From the NCBI GenBank assembly GCA_017396925.1, contig JAFQKM010000151.1:1-20697 (forward strand): a stretch of DNA of 20,697 bases, read 5' to 3'. A program made the translations under genes and the position numbers. Below, piece by piece: positions 1 through 7,613 of the stretch; position 1 is the first letter of the stretch, and every line of letters begins with the position of its first letter. The notes under the pieces are model-generated. The model saw only the letters and a program-made list of their open reading frames with translations. It was not told the DNA's origin and searched no databases. The stretch comes from Clostridia bacterium (GTDB lineage: Bacteria > Bacillota > Clostridia > Oscillospirales > Butyricicoccaceae).

Positions 1-1
1 G

Positions 2-553
2 TTTGATATTGCCGAAGTTCTGGGCATCAAAGTTCAGCAGCTGCTGGACTATAATCCTCCCGGAAAGGCCGTCGATCTGGTACGGCCCGCCGGCAGCTTC
101 TTCCCCCAGCGCCGTGTCTATGTCTATTTTTATGACGGCCGCGTAGGCAAGATCGTCCGCAATATGCTGGAAATCGACAATGAGTCGGCCCGCAGCACCG
201 CAACCTTCTACAACGACATTCCTTCCTGCGACCGTTATGAAGAATGCCGCAACCTGTATTTCGGCACCGTCGAGTATTTTGACACAGTCACCAACTTCTC
301 CTTTGAGAACCAGAGCAACCGCATCGAGCATGTTACCCTCTGTGCCATCAATCCCTTTGACCGCGGCTCTGAAGTTCTTGGTATGCTTTCGGGTATCTCC
401 CGCTACCCCATGCTCCCCATCTCCATCAAGTGTATCATCTCCCCTGTCGCCCTCGACGAAAACGACGAACTGATGGAAAAACTGGTCCTTTCCAAGAAGG
501 ACATCAAGCTGATCAAGCAGCTGAATATGTTCGCCGTCGAACAACTGGATTAA
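2..553 (+). CDS. Regulator-like protein, N-terminus outside the window (possible XRE-type HTH)
   Basis: The frame is open from base 2 to the TAA at 551-553, giving 183 residues with no start in view; the internal ATG at 164 has no ribosome binding site and is not the true start. The first residues (FDIAEVLGIKVQQLLDY) look like the last helices of a Cro/C1-type helix-turn-helix, the pattern 'LAxxLGxxxxxLLxY'. The rest is a mixed, soluble-looking domain of about 160 residues rich in aromatic and acidic residues, with no membrane segment and no motif I can name. If the HTH reading is right, this is a transcription regulator with an unknown C-terminal domain. The HTH call rests on about 17 residues and is tentative; that the frame is coding is much surer, because codon use matches the neighbours and a terminator follows the stop. 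Confidence 0.75.
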   Translation, partial: FDIAEVLGIKVQQLLDYNPPGKAVDLVRPAGSFFPQRRVYVYFYDGRVGKIVRNMLEIDNESARSTATFYNDIPSCDRYEECRNLYFGTVEYFDTVTNFSFENQSNRIEHVTLCAINPFDRGSEVLGMLSGISRYPMLPISIKCIISPVALDENDELMEKLVLSKKDIKLIKQLNMFAVEQLD

Positions 554-564
554 AATACCCCATC

Positions 565-597
565 AAAAAAGGCTCCCTTTCGGGAGCCTTTTCTTTT
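565..597. terminator. Bidirectional intrinsic terminator between convergent genes
   Basis: A 7-bp GC-rich stem, GGCTCCC (571-577) with GGGAGCC (582-588), closes a TTTC loop. It has a run of A on the left (565-570) and a T-rich run on the right (589-597). It therefore reads as a terminator on both strands, for the plus-strand gene ending at 553 and for the minus-strand brnQ-type gene ending at 607. Confidence 0.9.
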
Positions 598-606
598 GCG
601 TAGAAG

Positions 607-1902
607 TTATGCCTTGGGCTGCTGCATGGGAATGAATGCACCGATGACGCCGCAGACAATGGCAGGCACCAGCCAGAAGAAGCCATATTCGGCCAGAGGC
701 AGGCTGTGGACAAACAGGAAGGCCTCGGCGCCCATATCGGCCAGAACACCGAAGATGGCCATGACGATCGTGCCGATGGCAACACAGCGGTTGACATTGT
801 GATTCTTGATGGTGTCATCGAAGAAGGACAGGATGGTCTGGGTGAGCAGAACGGGATAGATGATATTCAGAACCGGAGAAGCCAGTGCAATGATCATGCT
901 GATACCGACATTGGCGATAACAGCGGCAAAGATGCAGATCAGCGCAACCAGCAGGCCGTACTTGACGCGGCCGTTGGACAGCTCCGAGAAAAAGTCGGCC
1001 GCAGCCGAGACCAGGCCGATGGCTGTGGTCAGGCAGGCAAAGAATACGATGACCGACAGAAGAACGATACCGACCTTGCCCAGCAGGGTTTCGGTGATCA
1101 TAACGACCAGTGCTGTCTGATTCATACCAACACCAAGGCCCAACAAAGAGGTTGTGGCGCCCAGATAGGTCAGGCCGCCATAAACCAGGCTGAGACCCAG
1201 CAGGGCAACGGCACTCGCCTTGGAAATAACGCCCATGCGCTCCTTCTTACTGTTGTAACCCTTACGTGCGGCATTACCGACCAGCATCAGGGTAACGGCC
1301 AGCGAGACCAGAACATCCATGGTCTGATAACCGGCCAAAATGCCTTCCTTGGCGATCGAATCGACCAGTGTGACATCGGCGATCTCGCCAATGGGATTGA
1401 TGATGCCGATGACGACCAGGACGGCCAGAACGATCAGCAGCAGAGGCGTCAGGAACTTACCGATGATGTCGACAACGGCCGAAGGACGGATGGTCAGCAG
1501 ATAAACGATACCAAAGAAGATAATGGAAAATACCCAGGTGTTGAAGCCCGGGAACAGGGGGACAATACCCATTTCAAAGGTGGTTGCACAGGTACGGGGA
1601 ATGCAGAGCATGGGGCCAACAGTCAGAATGGCAACCGAAGCCAGGATCTTGGCCGGCAGGTCGCCGATACGGTCGATGACACACCAGAAGCTGCCATCCT
1701 TGCGGATCATAGCCAATACGGTCAGAACAGCCAGACCGCCGTCGGCAATGATAAAGGCCAGGAAGCCGGTGAACCACTGGTCACCGCCGACCATGCCCAG
1801 ATAGGGCGGGAAAATCAGGTTGCCCGCGCCGAAGAACATGGCAAACATGGCAAAGCCAATGACGAGAATGTCGCCCATGGATGCTTTCTTTTCAGGTTTC
1901 AT
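607..1902 (-). CDS. brnQ: BrnQ-type branched-chain amino acid transporter (LIVCS family)
   Basis: A 431-residue integral membrane protein with about 12 hydrophobic segments, the usual size for BrnQ. The N-terminal motif 'GFAMFAMFFGAGNLIFPP' is the hallmark of the LIVCS family, which imports leucine, isoleucine and valine with Na+ or H+. I chose the ATG at 1902 (MKPEKKASMGD) because GGAGG lies 5 bases upstream at 1908-1912; the TTG at 1914 would overlap that site. The gene stands alone: its own promoter lies at 1990-2018 and the yitT terminator separates it from the lspA group. The leader is about 80 bases, too short for a classical T-box. Exact substrate preference among the branched-chain amino acids cannot be read from sequence. 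Confidence 0.93.
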   Translation of the reverse strand: MKPEKKASMGDILVIGFAMFAMFFGAGNLIFPPYLGMVGGDQWFTGFLAFIIADGGLAVLTVLAMIRKDGSFWCVIDRIGDLPAKILASVAILTVGPMLCIPRTCATTFEMGIVPLFPGFNTWVFSIIFFGIVYLLTIRPSAVVDIIGKFLTPLLLIVLAVLVVIGIINPIGEIADVTLVDSIAKEGILAGYQTMDVLVSLAVTLMLVGNAARKGYNSKKERMGVISKASAVALLGLSLVYGGLTYLGATTSLLGLGVGMNQTALVVMITETLLGKVGIVLLSVIVFFACLTTAIGLVSAAADFFSELSNGRVKYGLLVALICIFAAVIANVGISMIIALASPVLNIIYPVLLTQTILSFFDDTIKNHNVNRCVAIGTIVMAIFGVLADMGAEAFLFVHSLPLAEYGFFWLVPAIVCGVIGAFIPMQQPKA

Positions 1903-1989
1903 AAGCGCCTCCAAATAATAATAGAATACTTTTCGGCGCCCCCGCTTCCCTTACAGACCTCGAATTATCGCGAAAAACGCCTACTGTTA

Positions 1990-2018
1990 ATTTTATCACG
2001 ATGAATTGCTTTTTTCAA
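1990..2018 (-). promoter_or_regulatory. Sigma-A-like promoter of the brnQ-type gene
   Basis: Read on the minus strand, TTGAAA (2013-2018) is followed after exactly 17 bases by TAAAAT (1990-1995). This is a near-consensus vegetative promoter. It starts directly after the yitT terminator tail and leaves a leader of about 80 bases before the start codon at 1902. I see no clear riboswitch or T-box fold in that leader. Confidence 0.8.
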
Positions 2019-2024
2019 TAAATG

Positions 2025-2070
2025 ATTGGAAAAAATCAAATAAAAGTCCTGCCGACTTCGACAGGACTTT
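2025..2070 (-). terminator. Intrinsic terminator after yitT
   Basis: On the minus strand a 12-bp stem (2059-2070 with 2043-2054, one G-T pair, 4-base loop at 2055-2058) is followed by a T-rich tail containing TTTTATTT and a run of six T, to about 2025. It lies 17 bases after the yitT stop and ends the lspA-rluD-HAD-yitT operon. Confidence 0.88.
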
Positions 2071-2086
2071 CGTATATCTTTCTCAA

Positions 2087-2953
2087 TTATTCGGCGCGAA
2101 GCTGCTTGAAGCCGCGGCCCAGAACCTCGTTGACGTCCGACAGCATGATGAATGCCGTATCGTCGATCTCGAGGACCTTTTTCTTGACCAGATTGGTCTC
2201 GTGGGGACGGATGACACAGAGCAGCACCAGACGCTCTTCGCCGGTGTACATACCCTGACCCTCCAGCGCTGTAACGCCGTGGCCGATCTGCTCCATGAGC
2301 ATATGGGAAACCTCCTGAGGCTTCTTGGTGACGATCAGCGCCTTCTTCTGATGGTCGCTGCCATAGACGACAACATCGGTCATATTGCTGACGGCATACT
2401 GCATGATGATGCCATACATCAGCAGCTCGAGGCTGCCCAGACCGAAGGCCGACAGCAGCAGAACGCCGACATTGACGGTCATGCTGGTGGTGCCCATCTG
2501 GACCGAGAAATGCTTGTACATGAACTTGCCGATAACATCGACGCCGCCCGAAGTGCCGCCGGTGCGGATGATCAGGCCGTAGCCGATGCCCTTGAGAATG
2601 CCGCCGAAGATGGCGGCCAGCAGGATGTCGCCCTCAAAGACGGGCAGGAAGCCGGCCATATCGGTGAGCACCGAGCTGAAGATGATCATAAACATGGTCT
2701 TGCAGAAAAAGTCGCGGCCCAGGCCCTTGAAGCCGGCCAGCAGCAGCGGCACATTGAGGGCCATGGTGACCACACCGATGGGCAGATTCCACAGATAGTT
2801 GGTCAGCAGGGCGATACCCGATACGCCACCCGAAGGGATCTGCATGGGTGCGGCAAAGCACTTGACCGAAATGACATAAAGAACCGAGCCGAGGACGATC
2901 AGCAGATAATCCTTGACCAGTTCCAGAACCTTGTTTTTCTCTTTGGTTTGCAT
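2087..2953 (-). CDS. YitT family membrane protein (DUF161 + DUF2179)
   Basis: A 288-residue protein. The N-terminal ~190 residues hold five or six membrane segments with the YitT/DUF161 signatures 'IPSGGVSGIALL' and 'GGTSGGVDVIGK'. The last ~90 residues form the soluble DUF2179 domain, ending near 'VLEIDDTAFIMLSDVNEVLGRGF', which is typical of the family. The substrate and role of YitT proteins are poorly defined; they are membrane proteins with a PII-like cytoplasmic domain, sometimes proposed to be transporters. The start at 2953 is preceded by AGAAGG about 10 bases upstream. It is the last gene of the lspA operon, 18 bases after the HAD gene, and is followed by a good terminator. Confidence 0.93.
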   Translation of the reverse strand: MQTKEKNKVLELVKDYLLIVLGSVLYVISVKCFAAPMQIPSGGVSGIALLTNYLWNLPIGVVTMALNVPLLLAGFKGLGRDFFCKTMFMIIFSSVLTDMAGFLPVFEGDILLAAIFGGILKGIGYGLIIRTGGTSGGVDVIGKFMYKHFSVQMGTTSMTVNVGVLLLSAFGLGSLELLMYGIIMQYAVSNMTDVVVYGSDHQKKALIVTKKPQEVSHMLMEQIGHGVTALEGQGMYTGEERLVLLCVIRPHETNLVKKKVLEIDDTAFIMLSDVNEVLGRGFKQLRAE

Positions 2954-2971
2954 GATTGAGATACCTTCTTT

Positions 2972-3781
2972 TTAATATTTTTTGTCCAGCAGTTCGATGA
3001 GGGCGGCGATGGCGCCGCTGTCGTTGTCGGGCAGATGATGATGGGCCGCCTCGAGGATGATCGCCTTGGCATTCCGGGGCGCATAGCTGTTGTCCCCTGC
3101 TACGGCCAGCAGCTCGAGATCGTTGGTGCCGTCGCCGACCGTATAGAAGTTCTCGGGCAGGACGCCCAGATGGTCGCGCAGCCACAGGGCGCTGTCGCCC
3201 TTGGAGAAGCCCTTCTGGGTGATCTCGTAGATATGGGGCAGCGAGAACTGGGCGAAGAACCGATCCTTATAGCGGCGGATCAGATACTCCATGGCGTCGC
3301 AGAGCACCTCGTGGTCCTCCAGCAGATTGATCTTGACCCAGGGATGTGCAACCTCGTGGAGCGCACGGCGATGCAGCTCCAGACCGATATTTTTATGGTG
3401 CCGTTCGGTGTACATATTGTGGTTGACGACATACTGGATGCCGGGCAGGCAGATCTCGACGCCCACCATGGGAAAACGGTCGATCATATCCTCCACCATA
3501 TCGGCGGCTTCGCTGCCCATGGCCGCCAGACGCAGGGTCTCGCCGGTGCGCAGGTCGGAGATCCATGCGCCGTTATCGACGATGGAAGGGGCGCTGGTGT
3601 GCAGATCGGGCAGGAAACGCTCGACCGAGCCGCGTGCGCGGCCGGTGGCCACCGAAAAACAGCCGCCGTTTTCGATAAAATAATCGATGGCTGCGGCGTC
3701 GCGGGGGGCAATCGATGCGCTGCTGTCGAGCAGCGTGCCGTCCATATCGGTCAGGATGAAAACGCCTTCAAACTTGCTCAT
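2972..3781 (-). CDS. Cof-type HAD-IIB family phosphatase
   Basis: A 269-residue hydrolase of the haloacid dehalogenase superfamily, subclass IIB, of typical length. Motif I is 'TDMDGTLLD' with nucleophile Asp12 and acid/base Asp14. Motif IV is 'GDGTNDLELL' at residues 216-225, where the Asp residues bind Mg2+. The central ~110 residues are the IIB cap. Such enzymes remove phosphate from sugar phosphates, FMN, pyridoxal phosphate or similar molecules in the cytoplasm; the substrate cannot be told from sequence. Its ATG overlaps the stop of the pseudouridine synthase gene as ATGA (3778-3781), so translation is probably coupled. Confidence 0.93.
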   Translation of the reverse strand: MSKFEGVFILTDMDGTLLDSSASIAPRDAAAIDYFIENGGCFSVATGRARGSVERFLPDLHTSAPSIVDNGAWISDLRTGETLRLAAMGSEAADMVEDMIDRFPMVGVEICLPGIQYVVNHNMYTERHHKNIGLELHRRALHEVAHPWVKINLLEDHEVLCDAMEYLIRRYKDRFFAQFSLPHIYEITQKGFSKGDSALWLRDHLGVLPENFYTVGDGTNDLELLAVAGDNSYAPRNAKAIILEAAHHHLPDNDSGAIAALIELLDKKY

Positions 3782-4701
3782 TGGCTGATCCTCCGGAGTT
3801 TTTCTTCAAAACTTACAAAATATTCGGGCAGCGGACAGGAGAACTCCATGGCCTCGCCGCTGTCGGGATGGATAAAACGGATACGGCCGGCATGGAGGCA
3901 CTGGCCTTCCAGCCCGGTCTTTTCCTTTCCGCGTCCATAAACCTCGTCGCCGGCCAGCGGATGGCCGATGCTGGCCATATGGACGCGGATCTGATGGGTG
4001 CGGCCGGTCTCCAGATGGCAGCGCACATGGCAGTAGCCGTTGTATCGCGCCACCGTTTCATAATGGGTGACGGCCGGACGGCCCCCTTCGATGACGGCCA
4101 TCTTTTTGCGGTCGCGCAGGCTGCGGCCGATGGGGGCGTCGACGGTGCCCTGCTCTTCCTTGAGATTGCCCAGCACGATGGCTTCATAGACGCGGGAAAG
4201 GCTCTTGTCCTTGAGCTGGGCCGACAGAGCGGCGTGGGCCTTGTCGTTTTTGGCGATCATCAGCAGGCCGCTGGTGTCTTTGTCGATGCGGTGGACGATG
4301 CCGGGACGCAGCTCGCCGCCGATGCCCGAAAGGCGCTCGCCGCAGTGGAACATGACGGCATTGACGATGGTGCCGTCGGGATGGCCGGGGGCCGGATGGA
4401 CCACCATGCCCTTGGGCTTGTTGATGACCAGTACGCTGTCGTCTTCATAGACGATGTCCAGCGGAATGTCCTGCGGCAGGATCTCGGTGGGGGCCGGCGG
4501 CGGCAGCTCGACCTCGATAACATCGCCGCCCTTCAGCTTCTGATTCTTCTTAGCGCTCTTGCCGTTGACGGTGATCATCCCGTCCTGGCAGAGGTTCTGG
4601 ATCCGGCTGCGGGAAAGCTCTTCCATGGCATCGGCCAGAAAACCGTCCAGACGCTGCCCGGCCTCTTCGGCCGTTACGGTAAAAATCTCTTTCTCGTTCA
4701 T
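3778..4701 (-). CDS. rluD: RluA/RluD-family 23S rRNA pseudouridine synthase
   Basis: A 307-residue protein with an S4 RNA-binding domain at about residues 15-65 followed by the pseudouridine synthase domain. The catalytic motif 'HRIDKDTSG' carries the nucleophilic Asp at 140, and 'LETGRTHQIRVHMASIGHPL' is the conserved RluA-family segment. It converts uridine to pseudouridine, most likely in 23S rRNA (helix 69 if a true RluD; the YlyB-type protein of Bacillus is the nearest named analogue). It overlaps lspA by four bases (ATGA at 4698-4701). The lspA-rluD order is common in Firmicutes, but here a HAD gene and yitT follow instead of pyrR. The assignment as RluD rather than another RluA paralogue is by context. 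Confidence 0.92.
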   Translation of the reverse strand: MNEKEIFTVTAEEAGQRLDGFLADAMEELSRSRIQNLCQDGMITVNGKSAKKNQKLKGGDVIEVELPPPAPTEILPQDIPLDIVYEDDSVLVINKPKGMVVHPAPGHPDGTIVNAVMFHCGERLSGIGGELRPGIVHRIDKDTSGLLMIAKNDKAHAALSAQLKDKSLSRVYEAIVLGNLKEEQGTVDAPIGRSLRDRKKMAVIEGGRPAVTHYETVARYNGYCHVRCHLETGRTHQIRVHMASIGHPLAGDEVYGRGKEKTGLEGQCLHAGRIRFIHPDSGEAMEFSCPLPEYFVSFEEKLRRISQ

Positions 4702-5225
4702 GCCTGTTCCTGCTCTTCCTGCACAGCCTGTGCAGCCGCCTGCTGCTGTGCCAGCTTTCTGGCCTTTTCGGCCTCCACTTCGGCCTTATAGTCGAGGAAG
4801 GCCAGCCATACAAAGAGGATACCGCCGATGGTGATGCAGATATCGGCGAAGTTGAATACGGGAAAATCGATCAGGCAGAAATCAAACAGGTCGATGACAT
4901 AGCCCAGACGCAGGCGGTCGATGAAATTGCCCACGGCGCCGCCCAGGATGAAGCTGACGCACAGGTTGCCCAGCACGCCTTTGATCATGCCTGTCCTGTA
5001 AAGATAGGCCATAAAGCCGAAGGCGGCCAGCGTGACCAGAATAAAGAATCCCTGACGGCCCTCCAGCATGGAAAAGGCGGCGCCGGTATTCTCTACATAG
5101 GTCAGATGAAAGACGTCCTGCAGAATGGGGATCGAGCCGATGGGCTGCAGAACGGTGACCGTCCAGTATTTGATGAGCTGGTCGGCAGCAACCATGAGTG
5201 CGGCCAGCAGAAGATATAAAACCAT
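4698..5225 (-). CDS. lspA: Lipoprotein signal peptidase (signal peptidase II)
   Basis: A 175-residue inner-membrane aspartyl protease that cleaves prolipoproteins just before the lipidated cysteine. Four hydrophobic segments are visible, with 'VENTGAAFSML' at about 44-54, 'GGAVGNFIDRLRLGYVIDLF' at about 95-114 and 'FNFADICITIG' at about 124-134. The probable catalytic aspartates are Asp112 and Asp128. I start at 5225 because GGAGG lies 6 bases upstream and 'MVLYLLLAAL' begins the first membrane helix; the frame is open 61 codons further upstream but without a site or homologous sequence. The last ~30 residues form an Ala/Glu/Gln-rich charged tail beyond the catalytic core. First gene of the operon lspA-rluD-HAD-yitT. 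Confidence 0.95.
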   Translation of the reverse strand: MVLYLLLAALMVAADQLIKYWTVTVLQPIGSIPILQDVFHLTYVENTGAAFSMLEGRQGFFILVTLAAFGFMAYLYRTGMIKGVLGNLCVSFILGGAVGNFIDRLRLGYVIDLFDFCLIDFPVFNFADICITIGGILFVWLAFLDYKAEVEAEKARKLAQQQAAAQAVQEEQEQA

Positions 5226-5268
5226 AAGTTTCCTCCGAAAGATGGGTTCTGAATACGCATACATGGTT

Positions 5269-5297
5269 ATTTTAGCATTTTTGGATGGGAATGTATA
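5269..5297 (-). promoter_or_regulatory. Probable promoter of the lspA operon (extended -10)
   Basis: On the minus strand TAAAAT (5269-5274) is preceded by TGC, forming an extended -10 element. TATACA (5292-5297) lies 17 bases upstream and matches the -35 consensus at four of six positions. It sits between the DUF4349 terminator and the lspA start at 5225, which supports an independent transcript. Confidence 0.55.
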
Positions 5298-5311
5298 GTG
5301 GTTTTTGGCGC

Positions 5312-5337
5312 AAAAAAGCACGGGCCGAAGCCCGTGC
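5312..5337 (-). terminator. Intrinsic terminator after the DUF4349 lipoprotein gene
   Basis: An 8-bp stem GCACGGGC/GCCCGTGC (5318-5325 with 5330-5337) closes a four-base loop (TTCG in the minus-strand transcript). It is followed on the minus strand by six T residues (5312-5317). It starts 18 bases after the lipoprotein stop and separates that gene from lspA. Confidence 0.93.
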
Positions 5338-5355
5338 CTTCTTCTGTATGGGATT

Positions 5356-6348
5356 TTATTTCTCTTCGTCGGTATCGACGGGGGTGCCGGGTCGCTTGAG
5401 GCCGTCACGCTTGGGCAGACGGATGCGCATCTTTCGGAGCACCAGTACGACAGCGGCGATGATGACCACCCAGATCAGAATGATCAGCGAATCACCGATC
5501 AGCCAGACGATCAGGTCTTCACAGGTGTCCTTGATATCCTCGATGCTGCGGGAGAAACGGTTGCTGATGCGTTCGCCCAGTGTCAGCGGGGCAGCCTGCA
5601 GCTTGCTGGCCTCAAAGACCTCCTGGATATAAAGCTCGACTGTGCTGAACTCGATCTCGTTGTCCAGGCGGCGGATGGTGCCGTCGAGGCTCTCGATCTG
5701 ATAACGGACCTCGCTGAGGGCCTGCTCGATGGTGATCATATCACCCATATTCTCGGCCTGGGCCAGCAGCTCCAGCAGACGGGTCTCCTGTACGCGCAGG
5801 TTGTTGAGGCGGGCTTCGGAATCGAAATAATAATCGGTGACGTCGTCGACGCCCTGGTTGCTGTAGGTGACGGCGGCGATCGATGCCAGGCCCTCGACAA
5901 AGGCGCCGGCTGCATCGGCGGGAATGCGCAGGGTATAATCGGCCGAACGCTCGTAAACGCGGCCATAGTCGATGGCGCCGCTGCCGCTGCGGCTGCTGCG
6001 CTCGATATAACCGCCGGCCTTATTAACGGCCTTCTCCAGCTCCTCGATGGTCTTTTCAAACTCGAGGGTCTGCAGCTCGGCACGGTATGTATAGATCAGC
6101 TTGCGGCCGGCCAGGGCATCGCTCTGGTTTTCGTTGGCCATTTCTTCGGCTTCGGGAGCACTTTCAAAGCCCAGCTCTTCTTTGGGCATTTCGGCATCGA
6201 CCGACTGATCGTATTTGTTGTCGCTGCCGTTCCAGCTGCCGGTGGCCGATTCGGTCATGACTTCATTGGCGCCGCAGGCCGTCAGGCTGAGGGTCAGCAA
6301 CAGCATGGCCAGCAGCAGGCTTGTCCATTTCTGCAGTTTGCGTGTCAT
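5356..6348 (-). CDS. DUF4349 domain lipoprotein
   Basis: A 330-residue predicted lipoprotein. Residues 1-25 form a lipoprotein signal peptide (MTRKLQKW, hydrophobic core, lipobox LTAC with Cys25). An acidic low-complexity linker follows, then the DUF4349 domain at about residues 75-290. It includes 'YTYRAELQTLEFEKTIEEL', a long heptad-like helical stretch around 'EARLNNLRVQETRLLELLAQA', and a membrane helix at about 285-310 (IILIWVVIIAAVVLVL) before a basic tail. DUF4349 proteins have no established function; the topology suggests an envelope protein held by both a lipid and a helix. I start at 6348 because AGGAGG lies 9 bases upstream; the ATG at 6378 would translate through that site. It has its own promoter and terminator. 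Confidence 0.9.
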   Translation of the reverse strand: MTRKLQKWTSLLLAMLLLTLSLTACGANEVMTESATGSWNGSDNKYDQSVDAEMPKEELGFESAPEAEEMANENQSDALAGRKLIYTYRAELQTLEFEKTIEELEKAVNKAGGYIERSSRSGSGAIDYGRVYERSADYTLRIPADAAGAFVEGLASIAAVTYSNQGVDDVTDYYFDSEARLNNLRVQETRLLELLAQAENMGDMITIEQALSEVRYQIESLDGTIRRLDNEIEFSTVELYIQEVFEASKLQAAPLTLGERISNRFSRSIEDIKDTCEDLIVWLIGDSLIILIWVVIIAAVVLVLRKMRIRLPKRDGLKRPGTPVDTDEEK

Positions 6349-6392
6349 AAAAATTGTCCTCCTTTTGGGATTATTCATTTCAGCTTGATTTT

Positions 6393-6421
6393 ATCATAAT
6401 ATAGTTTGGATATATTATCAA
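6393..6421 (-). promoter_or_regulatory. Strong promoter of the DUF4349 gene
   Basis: On the minus strand TTGATA (6416-6421) and TATGAT (6393-6398) are separated by exactly 17 bases. Each hexamer matches the vegetative consensus at five of six positions. The leader to the start at 6348 is about 40 bases and holds AGGAGG. Confidence 0.85.
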
Positions 6422-6487
6422 CCCCATTTATTACAAAAGTATTAAGTCTTTATTCTTTAGACGCAGGAAGATTTTCTTTGTTCCACC

Positions 6488-6516
6488 TGTTCAAAAATAT
6501 TTTTTTGTTGTATACT
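6488..6516 (+). promoter_or_regulatory. Possible promoter of the AEC permease gene
   Basis: TATACT at 6511-6516 is a good -10 element. The hexamer 17 bases upstream, TGTTCA (6488-6493), is only a weak -35. It lies 38 bases before the start at 6555 in the divergent intergenic region. The -10 is convincing; the exact -35 is not. Confidence 0.5.
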
Positions 6517-6554
6517 GAGAAAGAACTTAATATTACATTATGAGGTGATCCCAA

Positions 6555-7496
6555 ATGTCTGTTTTTGGTGCTTTCAGCGGAATCTTTACCATCTTCCTGC
6601 TGTTTGCCGCCGGCTTTCTGGCCACCAAGCAGAAGGTGCTGACCCCCGAGCATTACACCTTCTGTTCCCGGCTGCTGACCGGCTATGCCATTCCCGTTCT
6701 GCTCTTTGAGAACGCCACCCGCAACATGACCGTTCCCTTCATCAAGGAAATGGGCCTGCTGCTGCTTGTCCCCTTTGCCATTCAGATCCTGTCCTTTGGC
6801 GTCGCCATTCTGTCGGGCAAGATCTTCGGCATCGAGGAAAAGCGCCGCGGCGTCTTTACCGCCATGTTCTCGATGGCCAACACCATCTTCATCGGCCTGC
6901 CGGTCTGCACCGAGATCTTCGGCGACACCGGCACCCCCTATGTCATGGCCTTCTATCTGGCCAACACCACCTGCTTCTGGATGCTGGCCGTGCCCATGCT
7001 GGCCCGCGACGGCAGCGGCGAGACCCCTTCCATGCTGGAGCGCCTGAAGAAGAGCTTCTCCAAGCAGGTGCGGGGCTTTCTGATCGGTTCGGTGGTCGGC
7101 CTGCTCGACATCACCCTGCCCGGCTTTATCCTCAGCGCCGCCAAGTATCTGGGCAACCTGACCACCCCCCTGTCGGCCATGATGGTCGGCCATCTCTTTG
7201 CCACCATGGGCAAGGACGCCTTCCATACCGACAAGCTGGTGCGTGTATCGCTGATCGGCAAATGCCTGATCTGCCCCATTCTGGCCGCTGTCATGTGCAT
7301 CGCCCTGCAGGTTCCCCAGCTGGCCGCCGGCGTCTTTATCGTCCTCTCGGCCATGCCGGTCATGAACCAGACGGTCATCATGGCCAGCCACTACGGCGCC
7401 GACGACCGTGCAGCCGCCAAGGGTCTGGCCCTGTCGCTGATCTGCTGTATGGCCTGCATTCCTCTGATCGTCTATCTGGTCAGCGCCCTTTATTGA
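6555..7496 (+). CDS. AEC (auxin efflux carrier) family permease
   Basis: A 313-residue membrane protein with about ten hydrophobic segments in two halves joined by a charged stretch near residues 155-175, as is usual for the AEC family. The N-terminal segment 'FLLFAAGFLATKQKVLTPEHY' and the half-site 'MANTIFIGLPVCTEIFG' are typical of bacterial members such as MleP- and YfdV-like permeases. In bacteria these proteins carry small organic acids such as malate, or other metabolites; substrate cannot be read here. The start at 6555 is fixed by a strong GAGGTGAT site at 6542-6549. It is divergent from the DUF4349 gene and 117 bases upstream of rpe, with no clear terminator in between. Confidence 0.9.
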   Translation: MSVFGAFSGIFTIFLLFAAGFLATKQKVLTPEHYTFCSRLLTGYAIPVLLFENATRNMTVPFIKEMGLLLLVPFAIQILSFGVAILSGKIFGIEEKRRGVFTAMFSMANTIFIGLPVCTEIFGDTGTPYVMAFYLANTTCFWMLAVPMLARDGSGETPSMLERLKKSFSKQVRGFLIGSVVGLLDITLPGFILSAAKYLGNLTTPLSAMMVGHLFATMGKDAFHTDKLVRVSLIGKCLICPILAAVMCIALQVPQLAAGVFIVLSAMPVMNQTVIMASHYGADDRAAAKGLALSLICCMACIPLIVYLVSALY

Positions 7497-7613
7497 TCCG
7501 GCAAGGCCCCCGGGTGCCCTGCCTATCTGAAACGCGGCGCCGCGTATTTCAGCCTATGCGCATATCCCTTCTGCGGTTCCAATATTGTGATTTATTGTAA
7601 GGAGTAATCTATT
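7497..7613. other. Intergenic region with two inverted repeats, AEC gene to rpe
   Basis: This 117-base gap holds two inverted repeats and no gene. The first (7500-7523) is an 8-base stem with one mismatch around an 8-base loop. The second (7527-7552) is an almost loop-free palindrome with outer arms CTGAAA/TTTCAG and a central CGCGGC/GCCGCG. Neither is followed by a T-run on either strand, so they are poor intrinsic terminators. A good ribosome binding site, AAGGAG, ends the region before the rpe start. I see no convincing promoter, so rpe may share the AEC transcript or use a non-consensus promoter. Confidence 0.6.
7527..7552. repeat. GC-rich palindrome upstream of rpe
   Basis: The arms CTGAAA-CGCGGC and GCCGCG-TA-TTTCAG pair over 12 bases with only a 2-base bulge and no required loop. 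In RNA it would form a hairpin with a small GCGC loop; in DNA it has the symmetry of a dimeric-protein operator. No T-tract follows. Its role is unknown. Confidence 0.6.

Noticed and set aside
1903..1989. A T-box or riboswitch in the brnQ leader.
   Set aside because: The leader is only about 80 bases, lacks a T-box-like TGGNACCGCG element and an anti-terminator/terminator pair, and no riboswitch core is recognisable.
706..2004. A 432-codon open frame on the plus strand, antisense to the brnQ-type gene.
   Set aside because: The product is Asp/Gln/Gly/Asn-rich low-complexity sequence with no domain, lies wholly over a clear transporter gene, and reads through its promoter. It arises because TTA, CTA and TCA codons are rare in the real gene.
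5226..5408. A 61-codon upstream extension of lspA.
   Set aside because: It crosses the DUF4349 terminator and the probable lspA promoter, has no ribosome binding site, and normal LspA begins at the membrane helix starting at 5225.
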